This document shows positions 9,301 through 16,823 of a stretch of 64,000 bases of DNA, one piece after another. A program made the position numbers and the translations under genes. The notes under the pieces are model-generated. The model saw only the letters and a list, made by a program, of their open reading frames with translations, made no database searches and was not told the DNA's origin. The DNA comes from Verrucomicrobiota bacterium (GTDB lineage Bacteria; Verrucomicrobiota; Verrucomicrobiia; Verrucomicrobiales; DEV007). Location: positions 1 to 64,000 of the forward strand of contig JAGWVU010000009.1 of assembly GCA_018970725.1 (NCBI GenBank). Reading direction: 5' to 3'. Positions within the stretch are counted from its first letter, which is position 1; each line of letters begins with the position of its first letter.

Positions 9301-12300
9301 CCCGTGCAAAAACGGAAAGCGTTCCACGGCTTCCGCCATTCTCCGGAGAGGCGGCTCGAAAGGTTGACCCGGCGGAGGGTCGGCGCGGGGAGCGGGGAGC
9401 AAGGGATAGGAGTCGTCCCCCTTGCCCGCGGCCGCGGTCGCGGAAAGCACGGCATCGAAGGTTTCGCCCGCTTGGGTGGTCCGCCCGAGCTCCAACTGCA
9501 AGAGACCGAATTCGAAGAGGGAAGCGGCATCCCAGGGACGCAACGCCACGACCTGCCCCCAGATCCGCAGGGCCGCCTCCGCATCCCCCTGGACTTCAGA
9601 GGCCCGGGCGAGTTCCCGCAGGAAATCCCCGTCCTGGCCGAAGCGGACCTCCAGTTCGCGCCTCACCCGGTTCGCGCCCGCGGCATCGAGGCTCTCTTCC
9701 AGACGCGCGATCAAGGCGAGCCATTCCTCCGGCGACTCCCCGCCATGGCCGGCGATCAATTGGCGTTGGAAGTAAACGGCCGACTCGAGGTCGTTGGCCT
9801 TGGAAGCCAGCTCCGCCAGTGGCGGGAGGAGGGAACTTTCCCCATCGGAAAGATAGTAGGCGCGCTTCATGGCGGCAAACGCGTCCCCGAATTTCCCGGT
9901 GGTCTGGAGGACCCTGGCAAGCCCCTCCGGGTAGAACGGATCGAGCGGGTGCGCCCGGGTCAGGGCCTCGTAACGGGGACGCATCCAACTTTCCAGAAGG
10001 TAATGCCGGGAGGCGAGGGCGATCTGGTCATCGAAGAGTTTGCGGCGCTGGGTCAGGTCGCTCTCCCCGTTGATCATCCTGGCATGGATCTCAAGGGCGT
10101 CGGGGATTTTCCCCAACCGGGTCAAGGTCTCGGTATAGGGCTCGAGGATCTCGCGACGCTCCAGCAGGTTCGCCGTCGCGAAAGCTTTGCCCCAAAGTTC
10201 TTCCAGGGCCCGGTGCCGGCCCTGTTGTAGGTAGGCCTTGGCGAGGGCTTGGACCGATTTGAGCGAGGCTCCGGGCCGGGCCACCAAACTTTGCAACATC
10301 CGGATGGCCTCGTCCTCGAAATTCAACTGGAGCCGCATCTCGGCCTTGCGAATGAGGGCTTCCTCCTCCCGCCGGGGATCGATCCGCGCGATCAGCTCCA
10401 ACTGTCTCACCACGAGGGCCTGGTTCTCCGTCCGCTCCGCGAGGTCAAGGAGCAATTCCTCGTAGGCCAGGACCGGTTTTTCGGGATCGTGAAGCAGCGG
10501 CAGGATCCGGTAGGCCTCGTCCCGATCCCCGATCCGGACCGCCCACCAAGCCGCCCGGTAACGCAACTCCGGGGCGGCGTTGTCGGGCGCCTCCCGTTTC
10601 ACCCGCTCGTAAAACGCCCAGAGTTCTTTCCAGACCTGTCCCTCCTCCTGATCCGGTGCATTGACATCCCCCGCCCCGGCCTGGGCCCGCAAGAGGCTGA
10701 AGAGGCGCTCATCCACTTCCTGCCGCTCCGCTTGCGTCCCGCTGAGTTTCCATGCCGCCTCCAAGGCCGCCACCGTCCGGTCCGTCGACTCCGCCTCCGC
10801 GGTAAGTTCCGCAATCAAGAGATAATGCGCCCGCTCCCCCCTTCCTTCCCTGACCAAACCATCCAACAACGCGAGGGCTTCCCCGGGCATCTTCAATTCC
10901 GCATGGACCCGGGCCGTGGCCAGCGCCCGGCGCGCCCGGTCCGCCGCATCCCTGGCCCCGGCTACGTAATCCCGCAGCGTCGCCCGGGCTTCGTCGTCCC
11001 GGCCCCGCTCATGGTGGAAAGCTGCCAGCTTGAGTTCGGCCACGCTCCCCTCCTCGCCCCATCCGTTCTCCTTCTGGTCCAGGAGAAGCCGCCGGATGAC
11101 GGCATCGAGGTAATGCGTCTCGGCGAACCGCAAGATCCGCTTGCGCATCTCCGGAGCCGTCGTCCCCTGATCGAGACAGGCCTCGAGGATTTTCCCGGCA
11201 GCCTCCGTCCCTCCCTGCCGCAACTGGATCTCCGCCCGGAGGAAGACGAGGTCCGCCGGCAAGGGGTCGACGGTTTTCACCAGATCCTCCACGATCCGTC
11301 CGGCTTCCCCAACATGATCATTGCGGAAACAGACGAAGGCCAGTTGCTGCCGGTAATCCGCGTTCGAAGGCGCCCGGGCCGCTAGTTTGCGCAACCATTC
11401 CTCCTCGGCCGCTGGATCCGCGGTCAGTTGGGCGAAGCGGACCATCCGCCACAAGGCGTCTTCCGGAGCTTCTTCCCCGGTCGCTTGCCCGCGCCATTCC
11501 CCCTCCAACTGCGGGAGCCCGCCGAAGCGCTCCCTCACCCGGAGGAGACTGGTCAGAAAACCATCGTATTTGAAATGCCGGAAGTGGAGCGACGCCAGGG
11601 CCTGCCCGTAGACCTTGACCGCCAGCTCCGGTTCATCCCGGGCCTCCCGCAGGCGACCCAGTTCCCGCCAAGCCTCAAGCCGCGCTTCCGCGTCCAGGGC
11701 CGGGACGGAAGACAAGTTCTCCAGAGCGGAAGCCGCCTCGCCGGTCCGCCCCTCTTCCATCAGCAGGGCGATGACCCGGCGGGCCAATCCGGCATCGTCC
11801 GGACGGGACGCGGCGATGCCGAGCCAGAGCGCCACCGCCTCCTCGAGGCGACGCGCCTGCCGGAGCAGGTCCGCCTCGAAAAACGCGGCCGCGACATTCT
11901 CCGGAGAGCCGGGTGGAGCCGACTCGCGCCAGAGCATGGCCTGGGCCAAGGCTGCGTCGAGATCCCCCTCTTCCCGGAGGACCTCGGCCATGGAGCGGAG
12001 GACGATGGATTGGCGGGGAGCGGTGCGCGGCACGGAGCGATATTGTTCCAAGGCTTTTTCCCCGTTTCCCTTGCGCCGCAGCAGGTGCCCGTAAAGAATC
12101 CGCGCCGCCCCGGACGACTCCGGCCGGGACGCTTCCTCAAAATATTGGAGGAGGAGTTTGGTCTGCCCGCGGTCGTCATACAATTTCCAGAGCAAATCGA
12201 GGACGCGGCCATACTCCGGGTTCTGTTCCAAGCTGCGGATGTATTGGTTGGCCAAGGCCGTGTCCGCCGCGGACCAAGCCGCGGGAGGAGCCGCCGCGGC

Positions 12301-12363
12301 TCCCGCCCACACCACACCGCACGCCCAAAAGGCAACCGAAACGATCCAACGCGGCACGGACAT
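6370..12363 (-). CDS. Giant secreted TPR-repeat protein
   Basis: The product has about 1997 residues from the ATG at 12363 (an in-frame TTG at 12399 is the alternative). A signal peptide (PRWIVSVAFWACGVVWAG, then AAAA) precedes helical repeats over the whole length: alternating A/L/E/R-rich helix pairs with TPR spacing (for example EYGRVLDLLWKLYDDRGQ and ARILYGHLLRRKGNGEKALEQYRSV, written in pieces here). No catalytic domain was seen. Such proteins usually act as periplasmic scaffolds for multiprotein assembly. The length is unusual even for TPR proteins. It follows dxr by 70 bp on the same strand and precedes the repeat lipoprotein. Role unknown. Confidence 0.85.
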   Translation of the reverse strand: MSVPRWIVSVAFWACGVVWAGAAAAPPAAWSAADTALANQYIRSLEQNPEYGRVLDLLWKLYDDRGQTKLLLQYFEEASRPESSGAARILYGHLLRRKGNGEKALEQYRSVPRTAPRQSIVLRSMAEVLREEGDLDAALAQAMLWRESAPPGSPENVAAAFFEADLLRQARRLEEAVALWLGIAASRPDDAGLARRVIALLMEEGRTGEAASALENLSSVPALDAEARLEAWRELGRLREARDEPELAVKVYGQALASLHFRHFKYDGFLTSLLRVRERFGGLPQLEGEWRGQATGEEAPEDALWRMVRFAQLTADPAAEEEWLRKLAARAPSNADYRQQLAFVCFRNDHVGEAGRIVEDLVKTVDPLPADLVFLRAEIQLRQGGTEAAGKILEACLDQGTTAPEMRKRILRFAETHYLDAVIRRLLLDQKENGWGEEGSVAELKLAAFHHERGRDDEARATLRDYVAGARDAADRARRALATARVHAELKMPGEALALLDGLVREGRGERAHYLLIAELTAEAESTDRTVAALEAAWKLSGTQAERQEVDERLFSLLRAQAGAGDVNAPDQEEGQVWKELWAFYERVKREAPDNAAPELRYRAAWWAVRIGDRDEAYRILPLLHDPEKPVLAYEELLLDLAERTENQALVVRQLELIARIDPRREEEALIRKAEMRLQLNFEDEAIRMLQSLVARPGASLKSVQALAKAYLQQGRHRALEELWGKAFATANLLERREILEPYTETLTRLGKIPDALEIHARMINGESDLTQRRKLFDDQIALASRHYLLESWMRPRYEALTRAHPLDPFYPEGLARVLQTTGKFGDAFAAMKRAYYLSDGESSLLPPLAELASKANDLESAVYFQRQLIAGHGGESPEEWLALIARLEESLDAAGANRVRRELEVRFGQDGDFLRELARASEVQGDAEAALRIWGQVVALRPWDAASLFEFGLLQLELGRTTQAGETFDAVLSATAAAGKGDDSYPLLPAPRADPPPGQPFEPPLRRMAEAVERFPFLHGPQKDDAVAWLLQARSEYSRKPPDARALRLRAIEELARLRGGSEEWHGFWSGAATPASRSERLWAAVHAGPSPRAAEIVQRLVAPGTDAGFLGKFRYCVLSLRTGNDDPLLAWAAADPEKRHHVLLGIDVLLREPGYDFAAARLEKLVKAIGLRVPEARRLMQSLYQEGRAGAALALGETMARVGAGMDYPFYLDVADLADELGDESASDHWLVRAFEEMSLEFRVRGRVPFPVLHRIISGVLSLELPLWPRDIVVARVNDRLCEAASLTGAEQTEAAVWIALATGQPERALRGLEVLAGSRPASSSETEIPLRITGDFAAWRDGAGRGGPVSEGSPGGWSAIEDLFLQVGDRLPFREPLDRMAGLLIDRMRPVSGPGNEEAEQRFAEVRIQHLLWRLESANRPVRQRLIQEFLAMACGEDLQFELALALEKQGMGAEALPVYAELLHRDSSSIEAARGYFKACRETHAYDEALAVLEAYREGSLIRPQSMTMEFLHRTRAGFLFLAGKVEALARIAQEGQLEDTGPGALEAADRAIYQRALVAIHEEAGDAEAAVRVLEALRGSPDGLGKPDQLRLADGYLKLGRDAEATALLLGFKLREGDPNAGPVLRRLGALHARQGVEGNAGLRRLAIQAGRLAPPMEVCLELAGLLEANGLADVADALLELRARRTSEPGARFLAGKRRVELRQSPETSRPGPVLAPDPHLLTGWVRSWSGAETEGEAVLALAAGAPETHRQAWLAAQETMAREPRLRLLAGLLRLGAGEDAAVVAQAIAPALAGTPSSEVRLAASALARHGQAAAARGWMAEVFRRREGNPAEDTSLILALCAADRDPAGFREWRDRLARFSGSHSRFMDLAGEFFAVGQPGMALDLMGRRYRSFRVLTEDQRYFLNEYARHLIGQRRLDEAGKVLLAMFQKTLGADPALLVDYYRAAGKLDRLEGELDKYYLSRSERDRVFSFIRREDAAPRTGTSAIR

Positions 12364-12433
12364 GCTCCTCACACTGCGTCCGGACGCGGGCGATTTCAAG
12401 CGACAACCACGCGCCGCGCCCCCTCACAAACTT

Positions 12434-13594
12434 TCAAGATCCGGTGACGCATCCGGAGGCGAATTCGCGCGCCCAGGTGTCCGCGGCGAGAATCTCGGCA
12501 AGCCCGGGTTGATCCCGGCGGGTGTGGGCCTCCATGGTCCGGGCCACGATTTTCCAGATGGCCGGGAAGGAAATGCGCCGCTCCAAGAAGGCCGCCACCG
12601 CCACCTCGTTGGCGGCATTGAGCACTGAGGGCAGGGTCCCGCCCTCTTCGCCGGCCCGGCGCGCCAGATCAAGCGCTGGAAAATCGGCCAACCGCGGCGC
12701 CTCGAATTCCAGTTTGGCGAGCTTGGCGAAGTCCAGCGGTTCGAGGCTGTTGGGAACCCGTTCCGGCCAGGTCACCGCGTATTGGATCGGAAAGCACATG
12801 TCCGACTTGCTCAGCTGCGCGAGAACCGAGTGATCGATGAATTCCACCATCGAGTGGATGATGCTCTGGGGATGGACGACGACCTCCACGCGATCCATCC
12901 CGACCCCGAAGAGCCAACGGGCTTCGATCATTTCCAGCCCCTTGTTGAAGAGCGTGGCGGAATCGATCGTGATCTTGCGCCCCATCACCCAAGTGGGATG
13001 ACAGAGCGCTTCTTCCACGGTGACGCCGTCCAGCCGCCCGGCCGGCCATTGCCGGAAGGGACCACCGGAAGCGGTCAGGATGATGCGCTTCACCGAGACG
13101 GGGTCCCGATCCTCGAGGCATTGGAAAATGGCGTTGTGCTCACTGTCCACGGGTAGCACCCGGCACCCGTGGCGGGCAGCCGTTGCCATCACGATCTCCC
13201 CGGCCATGACGAGAATCTCCTTGCTCGCCACGGCAATGTCCTTGCCGGCTTCCAACGCGGCGAGGGCCGGTCGCAACCCGGCGGTGCCGACGATGGCGAT
13301 GAGGACGAGATCGGCTTCCGGGAGGGTGGCCAAGGCGACAAGCCCTTCCTCGCCCGCGTGGATCTCGGCACCAGGGACGGAGGCGCCGAGTTCCCGGTGC
13401 CGGGAACCGTCCGAGAGGGCGAGGTGACGGACGCCGAACTCGAGGGCCTGGCCGGCCAATTTCTCCGCGGACCGATGCGCCGCCAAGCCCACGACCCGCA
13501 TCCGGCCGGGAATGTCCCGGGCGACCTTGAGGGCGCTCTCCCCGATCGAACCGGTGGACCCGAGAACGACGACGCGTTTGGGCTGCGAAGTCAT
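12434..13594 (-). CDS. dxr: 1-deoxy-D-xylulose 5-phosphate reductoisomerase
   Basis: Dxr (IspC) converts DXP to 2-C-methyl-erythritol 4-phosphate with NADPH, the committed step of the MEP isoprenoid pathway, in the cytoplasm. The 386-residue product has the N-terminal nucleotide motif GSTGSIG (residues 12-18), the metal-binding VDSEHNA segment, the ASGGPFR loop, and the substrate-lid and helix motifs MGRKITIDSATLFNKG and HPQSIIHSMVEF. The length is normal for the family. The ATG at 13594 overlaps the cdsA stop as ATGA, implying translational coupling; an ATG four codons upstream (13606) is possible. Pairing with cdsA is common in bacteria, where uppS, cdsA and dxr are often neighbours; uppS is absent here. 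Confidence 0.97.
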   Translation of the reverse strand: MTSQPKRVVVLGSTGSIGESALKVARDIPGRMRVVGLAAHRSAEKLAGQALEFGVRHLALSDGSRHRELGASVPGAEIHAGEEGLVALATLPEADLVLIAIVGTAGLRPALAALEAGKDIAVASKEILVMAGEIVMATAARHGCRVLPVDSEHNAIFQCLEDRDPVSVKRIILTASGGPFRQWPAGRLDGVTVEEALCHPTWVMGRKITIDSATLFNKGLEMIEARWLFGVGMDRVEVVVHPQSIIHSMVEFIDHSVLAQLSKSDMCFPIQYAVTWPERVPNSLEPLDFAKLAKLEFEAPRLADFPALDLARRAGEEGGTLPSVLNAANEVAVAAFLERRISFPAIWKIVARTMEAHTRRDQPGLAEILAADTWAREFASGCVTGS

Positions 13595-14511
13595 GGTTTG
13601 ATCCATTCGAGATAGAAGTAAAGAATGGGAGTGGTCACCAGGATGCTGTCAATCAGATCGAGCACCCCGCCGATGCCGGGCATGACATGGCCGGAATCCT
13701 TGGCGCGGAGACTGCGTTTGATGGTGGATTCCGCCAGATCACCCACGACGGCTCCGAGGGCGATGAGCCCCGCGAGGATGGCGGTGTGCACCGGCGTGAG
13801 CAGGGGGACGCCCCGGCCCCAGAGCCCGGCGATGGTGAACGCGGCGAGGTAGGCGAAGGCGATGGCCCCGGCGAAGCCTTCCCAGGTCTTGCCCGGGCTG
13901 AGGTGGGGCACCATCTTGTGCTTGCCGATCAGGGAACCGACGATGTAGGCCCCCATGTCGGTGAATTTGGTCACCGCCAAGCCGAACAGGAGATAGGTGC
14001 GGCCCGGGACGAGACCGGCCGGTTGTTCCCTTCCGTCCTGAAACCAGGAGACGCGGGTGATGAAGTTGAAAAGGAAGGTGATGTAGATAAAGGCGAAGAC
14101 GCAGGCCATGACCTGGATGTGGCTGCGTCCCGGGTTCACCGGGGAGAACATGTGGATGAGAAAACCGGCCACCGTGATGTGGAAGATGGCCAACAGGTCG
14201 AACCTCGCGAAATCCGTCCCGTGCCCCGCCGCGGCGCTCCAGAAGCAGACGGAGACGTAGACGGCGGAGAGAGCCATCGTCACCGCGGCTTCCCCCCGGG
14301 CGTGCCTCATGTGGAGGAGGTGGAAAAACTCCCAGAGTCCACCCATCATGAGAAGGAGGATGATAACGAAAAACGGCACCGGGTGGGCCGAAACCAGCGC
14401 CCCTCCGATGAACAACCAGAGCACCAGAGTCGACCCGAAGCGGGAGAAAAAGGCGGAGAGCCGGCTTTTTCCGGCCGACTGCGAACCCGGGTCTGGAGGC
14501 GTGGAGGGCAC
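13591..14511 (-). CDS. cdsA: Phosphatidate cytidylyltransferase
   Basis: CdsA makes CDP-diacylglycerol from CTP and phosphatidic acid for phospholipid synthesis, in the inner membrane. The 306-residue product has several hydrophobic segments and the C-terminal signature region: ESTIKRSLRAKDSGH followed by MPGIGGVLDLIDS. The usual PGHGGxxDRxDS is altered to PGIGG and DLID, keeping both aspartates but losing the His and Arg. The start is GTG at 14511, six bases after the upstream SGNH gene stop. Its stop overlaps the dxr start. The identity is clear; the signature variation is a lineage trait or a functional divergence. Confidence 0.95.
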   Translation of the reverse strand: MPSTPPDPGSQSAGKSRLSAFFSRFGSTLVLWLFIGGALVSAHPVPFFVIILLLMMGGLWEFFHLLHMRHARGEAAVTMALSAVYVSVCFWSAAAGHGTDFARFDLLAIFHITVAGFLIHMFSPVNPGRSHIQVMACVFAFIYITFLFNFITRVSWFQDGREQPAGLVPGRTYLLFGLAVTKFTDMGAYIVGSLIGKHKMVPHLSPGKTWEGFAGAIAFAYLAAFTIAGLWGRGVPLLTPVHTAILAGLIALGAVVGDLAESTIKRSLRAKDSGHVMPGIGGVLDLIDSILVTTPILYFYLEWIKP

Positions 14512-14517
14512 GGGGTT

Positions 14518-15204
14518 TCAGGGGTTGAACCGGCTCAACCAAGGTTGGAGAACGCCTTTCCAGAGTTCGTAACCCTTGGCGCTCATGTGGAGCCCGTCCT
14601 TCTCGAAAAGCGAGGCGTCCGGGGGACTGCCGGGCTGGCCGGCGGTCGCCAGCATCGGGGTCGCGATATCGGCGAAATCCCACACCGGGCTCGCCTCGCA
14701 GAGAGCGGCGATGGCCCGGTTCGCCCCGGCCATTTCCGGCCACATCGCCCAACGCTTGCGGCTCGGCTTGATGGAGATGAAGAGGAGGGGCGTGCCGGGC
14801 AACGATTTCTCCAGTTTGGCGGCAAACGCGGCAAAGGCGGCCACGACCTCCCCGGCGCCGGCCCCGTGGGCAAAGTCGTTGTCCCCCGCGTAAAGAACGA
14901 CCGCCCGCGGCTTGCAGGGTGCCACCACGCGCTCGAAATAATAGATCTGGTCCGGAAGCCTGGACCCGCCAAATCCGCGGTTGACATAGGGCATCCCCGG
15001 CCAGAATGCGGCGAGGTCCCACTTGCGGATGCTGGAGCTGCCGGTGAACAGGATGGAACCGGGAGGCGGGGGCGAGGCCTCGAATTTCGCGATCGACTCC
15101 TCCCACTTCGCGGAATCGTTCGCGGCGGGACCGGCGGTTCGACCGCATACCGAAGGCGTCCATAGCGCCAGAACGAACAGGGTGGCAAGGGCGGGATGGA
15201 ACAT
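14518..15204 (-). CDS. Secreted SGNH/GDSL hydrolase
   Basis: The 228-residue product from the ATG at 15204 has an N-terminal hydrophobic export signal (FHPALATLFVLALWTPSVCG). SGNH-hydrolase blocks are present: block I TGSSSIRKW (residues 54-61, nucleophile Ser56 or Ser57), block III GDND (107-110), and the catalytic pair in EKDGLHMSAKGY (Asp203, His206). Family members are esterases or lipases, including carbohydrate acetylesterases. The arrangement resembles the GDSL family found beside polysaccharide-degrading genes, but the substrate cannot be read from sequence. It sits between the Rieske gene (8 bp gap) and cdsA (6 bp gap) in one leftward run. Confidence 0.85.
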   Translation of the reverse strand: MFHPALATLFVLALWTPSVCGRTAGPAANDSAKWEESIAKFEASPPPPGSILFTGSSSIRKWDLAAFWPGMPYVNRGFGGSRLPDQIYYFERVVAPCKPRAVVLYAGDNDFAHGAGAGEVVAAFAAFAAKLEKSLPGTPLLFISIKPSRKRWAMWPEMAGANRAIAALCEASPVWDFADIATPMLATAGQPGSPPDASLFEKDGLHMSAKGYELWKGVLQPWLSRFNP

Positions 15205-15211
15205 GACCGAA

Positions 15212-15532
15212 TCAGGCAACCGGGCTGGGATCCACCAAAATGAGGTCATCGACCACCTGCAAACCAAAGGCGCGGGTCGGAAGAATGGCCGGGCCGCTGA
15301 GGGCCTCCCCGGAACGGAGATCGAACTGAGCCCCGTGCCACGGGCAGGCGACGCAGTTTCCCTCCACCCACCCGTCCGAAAGGCGGACTTCGGCATGGGT
15401 GCAGCGGTCTTCGATCGCGAAAAAACCTTCCGCGGTGTGGAAGACGGCGATCCGGGTCCCCTCGACGATGGCGGACTTGCACTTTCCCGGAGCGATCTCC
15501 GAAGTCTTCGCGAAGGGCAACATGGCGGACAT
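15212..15532 (-). CDS. Rieske-type [2Fe-2S] ferredoxin
   Basis: The 106-residue product contains the Rieske cluster motifs CTH (44-46) and CPWH (63-66), which supply the two Cys and two His ligands. The small size and single domain match the non-heme dioxygenase ferredoxin (BphA3/NirD-like) group, which passes electrons to an oxygenase or reductase. No oxygenase or reductase partner is nearby, so the partner is unknown. The start is MSAML at 15532 (the next ATG at 15523 is also possible); in-frame codons upstream are not protein-like. It begins the leftward run and shares a 130-bp divergent region with the CNNM-type gene at 15663. Confidence 0.9.
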   Translation of the reverse strand: MSAMLPFAKTSEIAPGKCKSAIVEGTRIAVFHTAEGFFAIEDRCTHAEVRLSDGWVEGNCVACPWHGAQFDLRSGEALSGPAILPTRAFGLQVVDDLILVDPSPVA

Positions 15533-15662
15533 AGACGCTTCAAACTCCCGCCATCCCGCCCGAAACGCCAGTCTTTTCGCACGATCTTCCGGACGGTGAC
15601 GCGATGTTTTTCCAGCGTGAGATTGATTTCCGGCCGAAATTCGGAGAAGTCTGGGGAACACC

Positions 15663-16802
15663 ATGGGAGGGATCGCCGAGTTCAGCGCCGCCGCCGCATC
15701 CGTCGAACCGGCAGGCAGCCTCACCCTGTTGGTCACCTACTTCGCGGTGGCGGTGGTCGCTTCGTTCACCTGCTCGATGTGCGAGGCGGTGCTGCTGAGC
15801 GTCACCGGACCTTACGTGGCGCATCTCCGCAAGGAGCGCCCCGTCCCGGGCGAACGTCTGGGGCGGCTCAAGGAATCCGTCGACCGGCCCCTCGCGGCCA
15901 TCCTCACCCTGAACACGGTGGCCAATACGATCGGCTCCCTGGCGGTGGGCCGGGAGGTGGGCCAGCTGGCGATGACCGGCGGTTGGGGCGGCTGGGCGGA
16001 AGGAGCGGCGGCGGGCGCGATGTGCATCACCATCCTGATCGCCGGGGAAATCATTCCCAAAACGATCGGCGCAAGTTACTGGCGGCAACTGGCCCCGGGA
16101 GTGGGCTGTCTCCTGAATGTCATGATCATCCTCACGCTGCCGGTGATCTGGATGATCGGCCTGTTCCGGCGCGGCTCCATCAAGGAAGCCTCGTTCAGCC
16201 GGGAGGAACTCAAGGTCATGGCGGAAATCGGCAAGAGCGAGGGCAAGCTCGGGGAATCCGAATCCCGCATCCTGCACAACCTGCTGCACTTCCGGGAGAA
16301 CACCGTCCAGGATGTGATGACCCCGCGCGTGGTGGTTTTTTCCCTGCCCCTGCAGGGCACGGTGCGGGATTTCCTGGCCCGGCACGCGTCCAGCCCGTTC
16401 TCCCGGATCCCGCTTTACGGGGAGGACAAGGACGATATCCGGGGCTTCGTCCTCAAAACCGATGTCCTGCTGGCCGCCGCGCGGGACCAGCACGAGCAAA
16501 CGCTGGAAAGTTTCCTGCGCGAGGTGGTCTCCCTGCCCGCCACCACCCGGCTCACGGAAGCCTTTGAAGAAATGGTGGCCCGGCGCGCCCAACTGGCCGT
16601 GTTGGTCGATGAATTCGGTCTCTTCGCCGGTCTCGTGACCTTGGAGGACATCCTCGAGACCCTGCTCGGCATGGAGATTGTCGACGAAGCCGACCAGAAG
16701 GAGGACATGCAGGCCTACGCCCGCCGGCTCTGGGGAAGGCGGGCACGGCGGATGGGCATCGCCCTGGAAAACCAAACCGCCGAGGACCGCGCCGCGCGCT
16801 GA
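15663..16802 (+). CDS. CNNM/DUF21 membrane protein with CBS domains (hemolysin C/CorC-like)
   Basis: The 379-residue product has a DUF21 transmembrane region (about residues 18-175; hydrophobic segments near 22-45, 80-100, 115-135 and 150-170, with GEIIPKTIG in between) and a pair of CBS domains (about 215-345; VMTPRVVVFSL and LVDEFGLFAGLVTLEDILETLLG). These are the hallmarks of CNNM/CorB-type proteins, implicated in magnesium or cobalt transport and efflux. The C-terminal CorC/HlyC domain common in the family is missing; only about 35 basic residues follow the CBS pair. The ATG follows GGGGAACACC. The next gene starts 21 bases downstream. Confidence 0.9.
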   Translation: MGGIAEFSAAAASVEPAGSLTLLVTYFAVAVVASFTCSMCEAVLLSVTGPYVAHLRKERPVPGERLGRLKESVDRPLAAILTLNTVANTIGSLAVGREVGQLAMTGGWGGWAEGAAAGAMCITILIAGEIIPKTIGASYWRQLAPGVGCLLNVMIILTLPVIWMIGLFRRGSIKEASFSREELKVMAEIGKSEGKLGESESRILHNLLHFRENTVQDVMTPRVVVFSLPLQGTVRDFLARHASSPFSRIPLYGEDKDDIRGFVLKTDVLLAAARDQHEQTLESFLREVVSLPATTRLTEAFEEMVARRAQLAVLVDEFGLFAGLVTLEDILETLLGMEIVDEADQKEDMQAYARRLWGRRARRMGIALENQTAEDRAAR

Positions 16803-16823
16803 GGAGCGGACCGTTGGAACATC

